Below are positions 1-5,345 of a stretch of 6,777 nucleotides of DNA, piece after piece (the stretch's first letter is position 1; each line of letters opens with the position of its first letter). The DNA lies in contig JAGRHX010000315.1 in assembly GCA_020444775.1 (NCBI GenBank), positions 1-6,777 on the forward strand. Reading direction: 5' to 3'. This stretch comes from Gammaproteobacteria bacterium (GTDB lineage Bacteria > Pseudomonadota > Gammaproteobacteria > HK1). Under the pieces are notes generated by a model. The model did not search any database and had not been told where the DNA came from. It saw nothing but the letters and a program-made list of their open reading frames with translations. Position numbers and translations under genes: made by a program.

Positions 1-1020
1 GCGAGCGTCATCGCCCGGATCGCCAACGACGAGCAGCTGCCAGCATTCGGACGCGACGCCATCGTCGCCTTGATTGAGCACGGTGCTCGTGTAGCCGCCC
101 GGGCCGACAAGCTCAGCGCGCGATTCGGACGTATCGCCGATCTGGCCCGGGAGGCGGCCTGGCTGGCCTGTGTTGCCGGCGCGACCAGGGTCGAGGGCGA
201 GCATGTGCGTGATGCGATCGCGCGCACCAAGCGTCGTGCCTCGTTGCCGTCGCGGCGCTTCCAGGAGCAGGTCGACCGCGGCACGATCGTGTTGAGGACA
301 CGCGGCGTGGAGGTCGGACAGGTCAACGGTCTGGCGGTGATGCAGGCGGGGCCGTTGACCTATGGCTTTCCGGCCCGGATCACCGCGACCATTGGTCCGG
401 GCCGCGCCGGTCTCATCAACATCGAAGGCCAGGCGCGCATGTCCGGTTCCATCCACACCAAGGGTTTTCATATCCTCGGTGGCTTGCTGCGTCATCTGCT
501 GCGTACCGATCATCCGCTGGCCTTCAGCGCATCGCTGGCCTTCGAGCAGAGCTATGGTGGTATCGACGGTGACTCCGCCTCGGGCGCCGAGACCTGCTGC
601 CTGCTCAGCGCGCTGACCGGTGTCGCGCTACGTCAGGGCATGGCCATGACCGGCGCCATCGACCAGCATGGCAACGTGCAGGCCATCGGTGGTGTGAACG
701 AGAAGATCGAGGGCTTCTTCGATACCTGTGTATTCCAGGGGCTCAGCGGCGATCAAGGGGTGATCATCCCATGGGCCAACGCGGGGGATCTGATGCTGCG
801 TGAGGATGTGGTGCAGGCCTGTGAGCTCGGCCGGTTTCACATTCATGCCGTCGATCGGATCGAGCAGGCGCTCGAGGTGTTCGCGCCGGATATCCCCGCG
901 GGTCGCTGGGAAGGTCAGGATTATCAGGCAGGGTCACTGCTGTGGATGGCGCGGCAGCGCGCCCAGGCGTTCTGGCGGCAGACCTTGCAGCCGCCGGTCG
1001 GCCTGACCCAGGTGGTCTGA
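1..1020 (+). CDS. Lon-family ATP-dependent protease, YcbZ-like (C-terminal part, 5' truncated)
   Basis: The frame is open from base 1 to the TGA at 1018-1020, giving 339 visible residues; the ATPase part lies before the window. The first ~80 visible residues look like the helical lid of the AAA+ module. The rest is a Lon-type proteolytic domain, beginning around the RRFQEQVDRGT segment and continuing through VNGLAV and the GSIHTKGFHIL block. The Ser-Lys dyad is visible: Ser in DGDSAS (codon 574-576) and Lys in GGVNEKIEGFF (codon 703-705). GDSAS and the FEQSYGGIDGD and GVIIPWAN blocks match the YcbZ/LonB-like branch rather than classical LonA. Such proteins are ATP-driven cytoplasmic proteases; substrates of this branch are poorly known. 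It ends 25 bp before the convergent gene's stop codon, and I see no clear terminator in that gap. The family assignment is firm; the biological role is not. Confidence 0.93.
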   Translation, partial: ASVIARIANDEQLPAFGRDAIVALIEHGARVAARADKLSARFGRIADLAREAAWLACVAGATRVEGEHVRDAIARTKRRASLPSRRFQEQVDRGTIVLRTRGVEVGQVNGLAVMQAGPLTYGFPARITATIGPGRAGLINIEGQARMSGSIHTKGFHILGGLLRHLLRTDHPLAFSASLAFEQSYGGIDGDSASGAETCCLLSALTGVALRQGMAMTGAIDQHGNVQAIGGVNEKIEGFFDTCVFQGLSGDQGVIIPWANAGDLMLREDVVQACELGRFHIHAVDRIEQALEVFAPDIPAGRWEGQDYQAGSLLWMARQRAQAFWRQTLQPPVGLTQVV

Positions 1021-1045
1021 ACGAAGCGATTCGCGCTCGAGGTGC

Positions 1046-2800
1046 TCAACCGCGCTGTGGATCCAGGGCCCGACACGTTGGGGTGTCGCCGGGCTGGTTG
1101 GCCGTGCCGTCCGCCGCGGCCGCTTCGGTGCCGTCCGGTGTGAGGCCCTCGATGGTGGCGAGCGCACCGACCCGACGCCCCTGCACGTAATCACAGCCGG
1201 CGCGCCGCATCGCATCGAGCTGCCGGCCATCGTCGATGCCGCTGGCCAGCACGCTGATCCCGAGCGCCCGGGCAAAGGCGATCACCGCCTCGAGCGTGCG
1301 TCGGTGACGACCGCCGTGATCCTGCTCGGCGCGCTGTAGCAGCCGTGGTGCGAGCTTCACGCCATGTACCGGCAGGCTCTCCAGAGTGGCCAGCGGACAC
1401 GGTGCCTCACCAAAGCCGTCCAGCCATAGATTCACGCCACTGGCAGCGATGCTGTTCAGACGGGGTGTGCGTCTTTCCAGATCATCGAACGCCCACTCCG
1501 CTGGGATCTGGATGCATAGCCGGCTCGCGGGGTACTGTTGATCGGCCAGACTGGTCTCCAGCTCGCGGGCAAAGCTGTCGGAGAACACGTAGCGCCCGGG
1601 GAGGGTGACCGCGAGGGTTCGTTGGCCGCCGCCCGGGTCATCCTGGCGACTCAAGGATTTCAACAGTTCCAGGCTCTGTGCGAACAAGGCCTGCCCGAAG
1701 CGTACGTCCAGGCCGCTGGCCTGGGCCAGGGTTCGCAGGCGGTGCCCCTGCTCGGCATCAATGCCGATCGATGGACACGCCGCCTCGCCTTCGTAGCCGA
1801 CCACACGACCGCTGTGCAGCTCCAGCCTGGGTCGCAATGACAGCTTCAGAGCGCCGGTCTCGAGCGCCATGGACAGGGTGTTGCCGACCACCGGGCTGCT
1901 GGTGGCCGGTGACAGCTCGCTGTAGAAGCGCAGATCGTTGCCACCGGACTGCTTGGCCTGGTACATGGCGAGGTCCGCGTTCTTGAGCAGGGTGCCGACG
2001 TTGCCGTCATCGGGATACAGGGCGATGCCGATGGATCCGCCGATGTCGTGCAGACGATCGCCGACGCGGACCGGCTCGTCGAGCTTCTTCAGCAGCTTCC
2101 AGGCGACACGCTCGGCACGTGGTGCGTGTGCGACCTCATTCAGCAGAACCACGAACTCGTCGCCACCCAGACGCGCGACCAGGTCGCCTTGACGCACGCT
2201 GGCCTTGAGCCGACCGGCAATGCGGCGTAGCACGGCGTCTCCGGCCTCGTGGCCGAAGTTGTCGTTGACCGCCTTGAAGCCATCCAGGTCGATCAGCAGC
2301 AGGGCCGCGCCCAAGCCTGAGCGATCGGCGCGTGCGCAGGCCTTGCGCAGCTCCTCGGAGAAATGCTTGCGGTTGGCCAGACCGGTCAATGGATCATAGT
2401 CGGCAAGAAACTGCAGATGTCGTTCGATACGTTTACGTTCTATCGCATAGCGTATGGCGCGTAGCAGCGGCATGCCATCGGCCTGACCCTTGACCACGTA
2501 GTCCTGCGCGCCACGCTTGACCAGCTTGAGCGCGAGCTCGCTGTCCTCGACCTGGCCCAGGGTCAGCACCGGCACACGCGGATCGGCTTCGATGACCCGA
2601 TGCAGACCGGCCTCGTGGATGAGGTCGAAAGAGTCGATGTCGAGCAGCACGGCATCGAACTGGTTCGTGCTGAGTCGCTGCACGCCGTCACCAATAGCGC
2701 TGACGTGCTCGATCTGAACGGCACTTCCCAGCGCCTGTTGCATGCGGTCGCGTAGATCCAGCGCGGCCTGCGCATGCCTGTCAATCAGCAGTAGTCTCAA
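1046..2800 (-). CDS. Response regulator: REC-GGDEF with degenerate EAL-like domain (probable diguanylate cyclase)
   Basis: This is a 584-residue protein. Residues 1-~120 form a receiver domain: phosphoacceptor D54 (FDAVLLD), T80 and K104 are present, but the N-terminal acidic pair is reduced to D7 followed by Arg. Residues ~125-295 form a GGDEF domain with DPLTGLANR (136-144), metal-binding D171 in DLDGFK, and GGDEF at 212-216 (bases 2153-2167). An RxxD product-inhibition site (R203-D206) sits at the expected distance, so c-di-GMP synthesis from two GTP with feedback control is likely. Residues ~307-565 follow an EAL fold, but EAL reads EGE (337-339), the DD motif reads DG (461-462), the late catalytic Glu is S520, and the N- and E-bearing strands read VTLP and IQIP; K482 and Q540 remain. 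Hydrolysis is therefore unlikely. The TTG start lies directly before the receiver fold and follows a GAGG. No cognate histidine kinase is in the window. Confidence 0.92.
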   Translation of the reverse strand: MRLLLIDRHAQAALDLRDRMQQALGSAVQIEHVSAIGDGVQRLSTNQFDAVLLDIDSFDLIHEAGLHRVIEADPRVPVLTLGQVEDSELALKLVKRGAQDYVVKGQADGMPLLRAIRYAIERKRIERHLQFLADYDPLTGLANRKHFSEELRKACARADRSGLGAALLLIDLDGFKAVNDNFGHEAGDAVLRRIAGRLKASVRQGDLVARLGGDEFVVLLNEVAHAPRAERVAWKLLKKLDEPVRVGDRLHDIGGSIGIALYPDDGNVGTLLKNADLAMYQAKQSGGNDLRFYSELSPATSSPVVGNTLSMALETGALKLSLRPRLELHSGRVVGYEGEAACPSIGIDAEQGHRLRTLAQASGLDVRFGQALFAQSLELLKSLSRQDDPGGGQRTLAVTLPGRYVFSDSFARELETSLADQQYPASRLCIQIPAEWAFDDLERRTPRLNSIAASGVNLWLDGFGEAPCPLATLESLPVHGVKLAPRLLQRAEQDHGGRHRRTLEAVIAFARALGISVLASGIDDGRQLDAMRRAGCDYVQGRRVGALATIEGLTPDGTEAAAADGTANQPGDTPTCRALDPQRG

Positions 2801-2807
2801 AACTGCG

Positions 2808-2812
2808 CCTCT
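2808..2812 (-). promoter_or_regulatory. Ribosome-binding site supporting the TTG start of the REC-GGDEF gene
   Basis: The minus strand reads AGAGG here, seven bases before the TTG at 2800-2798. The frame stays open upstream for about 90 more bases without ATG or GTG, so this Shine-Dalgarno match, and the receiver fold starting immediately at LLLID, decide the start. Confidence 0.6.
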
Positions 2813-2944
2813 ATTCAGACCCGGCCAGGCAGCCAGTCGCTCCCGGCGAATCAGGTCGTGGAATTCTTCTTGTCGACAGTCTGAACGGTCGTCTGCTACT
2901 CAGTGACAAATATCGAACGCCGAGTTCCGTGGAATCCGTTAACT

Positions 2945-2964
2945 GCGTCACGCGTGCGTGACGC
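2945..2964. repeat. Perfect 9-bp inverted repeat with 2-bp spacer
   Basis: The arms GCGTCACGC (2945-2953) and GCGTGACGC (2956-2964) are exact reverse complements around GT. The short spacer fits a protein-binding dyad (operator) better than an RNA hairpin, which would need a larger loop. No T-run follows on either strand, so it is not an intrinsic terminator. It lies about 145 bp upstream of the REC-GGDEF start. The cognate regulator is unknown to me. Confidence 0.65.
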
Positions 2965-2967
2965 TGC

Positions 2968-2982
2968 CGGCACCCGGTGCCG
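2968..2982. repeat. Perfect 7-bp inverted repeat around a single base
   Basis: CGGCACC (2968-2974) and GGTGCCG (2976-2982) are reverse complements around one C. It begins four bases after the larger dyad and ends six bases before the 12-bp tandem array, making one compact block. In RNA the inner bases would open to a five-base loop. It could be a second operator half or part of a leader structure. Confidence 0.5.
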
Positions 2983-2988
2983 CTGAGA

Positions 2989-3048
2989 CCCTCTGGCGTC
3001 CCCTCTGGCGTCCCCCTTGGCGTCCCCCTTGGCGTCCCCCTTGGCGTC
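2989..3048. repeat. Five tandem 12-bp repeats
   Basis: Two exact copies of CCCTCTGGCGTC (2989-3012) are followed by three exact copies of CCCCTTGGCGTC (3013-3048), with no spacer. The two unit types differ at positions 4 and 5 only. The period is 12 bp, about 1.1 helical turns, and a multiple of three, so all frames stay open through it. There are no spacers as in CRISPR. The array could be an iteron-like protein-binding array, a structured leader segment, or a slippage-prone variable-number repeat. Confidence 0.85.
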
Positions 3049-3257
3049 GTAGTCTGCGCTACGAGCCTGTATCGGTCCGCGTGTTGCCGTGATTCGGGGG
3101 CGGGTGGCGAATTGGGGGATGGTTCACACTGCCCGGAACGAACTTGAGAACCAGTCCACGTGCGCATTGCGCGGCAGGTCTCGATCCGGCCGTTGGGCCG
3201 CGTCCACGCCGACCACGGCATGCGCTCGGGACGAATGTCGTGCTCCGTGCCAGGCTC

Positions 3258-3263
3258 TATACT
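3258..3263 (+). promoter_or_regulatory. Candidate -10 box (TATACT) upstream of the DUF3095 gene
   Basis: TATACT matches the sigma-70 -10 consensus at five of six positions in an otherwise very GC-rich stretch. The region 17 bp upstream (3235-3240, ATGTCG) is a poor -35, so an activator would probably be needed. Transcription would begin near 3270 and leave a leader of about 200 bases before the GTG at 3469, containing the hairpins at 3277-3304 and 3335-3357. Confidence 0.35.
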
Positions 3264-3276
3264 GCGCACATCGATA

Positions 3277-3304
3277 GCCCTCGAAAAAGCCGCTCATCGA
3301 GGGC
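3277..3304 (+). repeat. 8-bp inverted repeat (candidate leader hairpin)
   Basis: GCCCTCGA (3277-3284) and TCGAGGGC (3297-3304) pair perfectly around a 12-base loop that contains an A-rich stretch. It starts about 14 bases after the candidate -10 box, so it would sit at the very 5' end of that transcript. No U-run follows on either strand, which argues against an intrinsic terminator. It may stabilise the 5' end or serve as a regulator site. Confidence 0.5.
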
Positions 3305-3334
3305 GGGTGCCGGCGTCATCGTCAATCTCAGTCA

Positions 3335-3357
3335 TGGTCCAATCTCATTGGAGACCA
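3335..3357 (+). repeat. Bulged 9-bp inverted repeat (candidate leader hairpin)
   Basis: CCAAT (3339-3343) and ATTGG (3347-3351) pair around CTC, and TGGT (3335-3338) pairs with ACCA (3354-3357) across a two-base AG bulge. It lies in a locally AT-richer stretch of the leader before the DUF3095 gene. Because it includes a CCAAT/ATTGG dyad it may equally be a DNA-binding site. Confidence 0.4.
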
Positions 3358-3443
3358 GGTCTGTTTCTGCATTGTTTCAGCGCGGAAATCCTCGGTAAGC
3401 GAACGCATCCATGGACACGCCAAGGCTCGCAGGTAAGTATCCA

Positions 3444-3471
3444 CACGTAATCGGACAGGGCCGATAGCGTG
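3444..3471 (+). promoter_or_regulatory. Hairpin enclosing the Shine-Dalgarno and GTG start of the DUF3095 gene
   Basis: ATCGG (3450-3454) pairs with CCGAT (3461-3465), leaving ACAGGG, which contains the Shine-Dalgarno AGGG (3457-3460), as the loop. A second helix, CACG (3444-3447) with CGTG (3468-3471), lies beyond a 2x2 internal loop and covers the start codon. The AGGG-to-GTG spacing is eight bases. An in-frame TAA at 3448-3450 leaves GTG 3469 as the only sensible start. The fold was read by eye and is modest in strength. Confidence 0.45.
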
Positions 3472-4746
3472 GACGGCGATGCCGATCCTGCCGGCTTCTA
3501 TGGACGGCTCCCGGCGCTGCGCGACTTCGCGAACCAGGCGTTCCTGGGGCGGTGCTACCAGATGCTGCCCACTGATTGGTGGCTGGTGATCGCGGATATC
3601 GAATCGAGCACGCGGGTCGTGCTGGACGGTCGGTATGCCGAGGTCAACTACGTGGGGGCGGCCTGTATCGCAGCGGTCCGAAACCAGATCCACCCGGTCG
3701 AGGTAGCGAGCTCGTTTGGCGGTGACGGTGCATGTTTCGCGGTGCCGGATGCGTTGCGTAGGTCGGTGTTGGATGCGCTGCTGGCGACCGCGCATTGGGC
3801 CTGGGCCGCGTTCGGATTGCGGCTGAGGGTTGGCGCCGTGCCGGTGTCCCAGCTGACGGCTCGTGGGGTGGGGCTCGCACTGGCCAGACTCGAGCTCAGC
3901 CCGGGCAACAGCATGGCGATGTTTCGTGGTGATGGCTTGAAGCTTGCCGAGGCACTGATCAAGATGCCCGGCAGCCCCTACCGGCACGAGCCGGACGAAG
4001 ATGGCATCGGCACCCCGGACCTGAGCAGCCTGTCCTGCCGTTGGGCGCCGCTACGGCCCGCACGTGGCATCGTCTACTGTTTGATCGTCGGTTGCCCGGA
4101 ACAGGCTGACATGACGGCTGATACGACGGCTGATGTACAGGGGGGCGGTGCCGAACGGGATCAAGCCGTTCTTGCAGCCGTGTTGGCTCGAATCGTTCGG
4201 ATCGCGCAGGTCGTCTCGGAGAACGAGCTGAATCCGGTTCGGGTACAGGCGCTCTCGTTCTCGCCGGACCTGGCCAAGCTCGGCCGCGAGGTGAAGTCCG
4301 CGTCCGGCAATCGTTGGTGGGCCTGGCTTCGGGCGCTTGGAATCAACCTGCTCGGTTGGATCATGTTCCGCACCGGCCTGCGCCTTGCTGGTCTGCGGCC
4401 CGAGCAATACAAGCGCGAGACGGTGATCAACACCGACTTCAAGAAGATCTGTGGTGAGCTCAAGCTGGTGCTGGACCTGAGCAGCGAGCAGGCGGACGCG
4501 GTGGATGCATATCTGGAGCAGCGCTACGCGGCCGGTGAGCTCGTGTTCGGCGCATTCCGCGCGCCACGCGCGGTCATGACCTGCATCGCGCCGGGGCCCG
4601 CGGACAACGACCACGTCCACTATATCGATGGTAGCGACGGTGGCCTGTGGCGCGCGGCCCAGGCCCTCAAGGCCCGGCTTGTCGAGGCCGAGACGAGCCG
4701 CGATGGGACGCACGCGGTAGAGGGTGTCGTCGCCGACCCGTGCTGA
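3469..4746 (+). CDS. DUF3095-family protein with class III nucleotidyl cyclase-like N-terminal half
   Basis: This 425-residue protein is recognised as DUF3095 from its FYGRLPAL start, DWWLVIADIESST (36-48), GRYAEVNYVGAA, FGGDGA (83-88), and the C-terminal NTDFKK, MTC and HVHYIDGSDGG blocks. The first half resembles a class III adenylate/guanylate cyclase domain: D43 in DIESST and D86 in GGDGA stand where the two metal-binding aspartates belong, 43 residues apart, followed by a FGLRLRVGAVPV strand. The position that holds the adenine-selecting Lys in adenylyl cyclases appears to be S82, so the substrate is uncertain and activity is unproven. A Trp-rich hydrophobic stretch begins at W283 (WWAWLRALGINLLGWIMF) and may touch the membrane; no signal peptide is seen. 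The GTG start is set by AGGG eight bases upstream and an in-frame stop at 3448. It is transcribed divergently from the REC-GGDEF gene. Family assignment rests on motif memory, not a search. Confidence 0.88.
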   Translation: MDGDADPAGFYGRLPALRDFANQAFLGRCYQMLPTDWWLVIADIESSTRVVLDGRYAEVNYVGAACIAAVRNQIHPVEVASSFGGDGACFAVPDALRRSVLDALLATAHWAWAAFGLRLRVGAVPVSQLTARGVGLALARLELSPGNSMAMFRGDGLKLAEALIKMPGSPYRHEPDEDGIGTPDLSSLSCRWAPLRPARGIVYCLIVGCPEQADMTADTTADVQGGGAERDQAVLAAVLARIVRIAQVVSENELNPVRVQALSFSPDLAKLGREVKSASGNRWWAWLRALGINLLGWIMFRTGLRLAGLRPEQYKRETVINTDFKKICGELKLVLDLSSEQADAVDAYLEQRYAAGELVFGAFRAPRAVMTCIAPGPADNDHVHYIDGSDGGLWRAAQALKARLVEAETSRDGTHAVEGVVADPC

Positions 4747-4794
4747 GTCGACGCCATCGCATCCTTGGCGCCGCCGGCGTGGACGGCGCGCAGA

Positions 4795-4829
4795 AGCAGG
4801 CTCGACCCGCGCTGCGGCGCCAGCCTGCT
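4795..4829. terminator. Possible bidirectional terminator hairpin between convergent genes
   Basis: AGCAGGCT (4795-4802) and AGCCTGCT (4822-4829) are perfect 8-bp inverted arms around a 19-base GC-rich interior that could fold further. It lies 48 bp after the DUF3095 stop, and its right arm touches the first base of the decarboxylase stop codon complement at 4829. No T-run follows on either strand, so a classical Rho-independent terminator is not shown; the convergent position is the main argument. Confidence 0.35.
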
Positions 4830-5233
4830 CAGTGCTTCTCCATTTCGTCGAGGACCTCCTTGGCCAGCCTGAAGCACTCCAAAGCGACCGGGAATCCGCA
4901 GTAGACCGCGGCCTGGATCAACACCTCGCTGATTTCCTCGCGGCTGGCGCCATTGTTGACCGCGCCACGCACATGGGTCTTGAACTCGTCGGTCTTGCCA
5001 CGCGCGGCAAGGAATGCCATGGAAAGGAAGCTACGGGTCTTGCGTTCCAGTCCCGGCCGAGCCCAGACCTCGCCCCAGCCGAACTCGGTGGTGAGCTGTT
5101 GAATCGCCACCATGAAGGGATCCTCGGCGGCCTTGTCCAGCGATCGCTGCACGTGGGCATCGCCGAGCACCGCCCGGCGCAGGGCCAAGCCACGCTCGAA
5201 ACGCTCGTTGTGCTCGAAAGCATCGTCACTCAT
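4829..5233 (-). CDS. Carboxymuconolactone decarboxylase family protein, PcaC-like
   Basis: This 134-residue protein has the length and single-domain layout of PcaC, which removes CO2 from 4-carboxymuconolactone in the protocatechuate branch of the beta-ketoadipate pathway. The visible family blocks are VLGDAHVQRSLD (22-33), FGWGEVWARPGL (51-62), RKTRSFLSMAFLAARGK (64-80) and HVRGAVNNGASREEISEVLI (87-106), then AAVYCGFPVALE. The protein is probably all-helical and oligomeric in the cytoplasm. There is no CxxC (only C112 and C120), so it is not an AhpD-type peroxidase. No other pca gene is in the window, so the exact substrate is uncertain and a generic decarboxylase-family role is possible. 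The ATG start follows AGGAG with seven bases between. The 112 bp upstream hold only a weak TATAGA -10-like string (minus strand, 5291-5286). Confidence 0.85.
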   Translation of the reverse strand: MSDDAFEHNERFERGLALRRAVLGDAHVQRSLDKAAEDPFMVAIQQLTTEFGWGEVWARPGLERKTRSFLSMAFLAARGKTDEFKTHVRGAVNNGASREEISEVLIQAAVYCGFPVALECFRLAKEVLDEMEKH

Positions 5234-5296
5234 CGGTTGCTCCTGTCGCTATGGATTGCGGCCCACGGCTGCGCGGGCAAGGTTCTCTATACGGCG

Positions 5297-5328
5297 GCCG
5301 GCACCTGGCCCTGTCAGGCCCGACCGGC
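5297..5328 (-). terminator. Imperfect GC-rich hairpin after the FimV-like gene
   Basis: On the minus strand GCCGG and CCGGC (outer, 5328-5324 with 5301-5297) and an inner GGCC/GGCC pair fold around TGACAG with an internal loop. It lies 18 bp after the FimV-like stop and could slow transcription, but no T-run follows. It also overlaps the region where the promoter of the downstream decarboxylase gene should lie. Confidence 0.25.
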
Positions 5329-5345
5329 GCGACGAGGTCGGGGAA

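Larger units (their letters stand above)
2801..3468. other. 668-bp divergent intergenic region with repeats and dyads
   Basis: This region separates the minus-strand REC-GGDEF gene from the plus-strand DUF3095 gene and must carry both 5' ends. I see no convincing protein: the frames crossing it are low-complexity or Arg/Pro/Ser-rich. It holds two dyads, a 12-bp tandem array, a candidate plus-strand -10 box, two hairpins and a start-codon hairpin, each listed separately. For the minus-strand gene the best -10-like string is GATATT (2914-2909 on the minus strand), with no convincing -35, so that promoter remains unplaced. If transcription starts beyond 3048, the tandem repeats and both dyads lie in the messenger leader of the REC-GGDEF gene. 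The stretch 3061-3230 has nothing I can name. Confidence 0.7.

Noticed and set aside
2989..3048. CRISPR-like repeat array
   Set aside because: Units are only 12 bp, directly abutting with no unique spacers, and there are no cas genes.
2977..3147. Short plus-strand frame starting at GTG with P(S/L)GV repeats
   Set aside because: No Shine-Dalgarno sequence, composition dictated by the tandem DNA repeat, and no domain-like segment after it.
2811..3269. Minus-strand open frame of 152 codons with TPRG/TPEG tetrapeptide repeats
   Set aside because: The repeats are just the 12-bp DNA array read in frame; the rest is Arg/Pro/Ser-rich without a recognisable domain, and its end overlaps the ribosome-binding site of the REC-GGDEF gene.
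3328..3987. Minus-strand open frame of 219 codons opposite the DUF3095 start
   Set aside because: Antisense shadow in GC-rich DNA, with His/Arg/Gln-rich sequence and no domain; the plus strand encodes conserved DUF3095 motifs.
4051..4713. Minus-strand open frame of 220 codons opposite the DUF3095 C-terminal half
   Set aside because: Shadow of the conserved NTDFKK to HVHYIDGSDGG coding region on the other strand.
5286..5317. TATAGA and CTGACA as a promoter for the decarboxylase gene
   Set aside because: The two hexamers are 20 bp apart, too far for a standard sigma-70 promoter, so only the weak -10-like string is mentioned.
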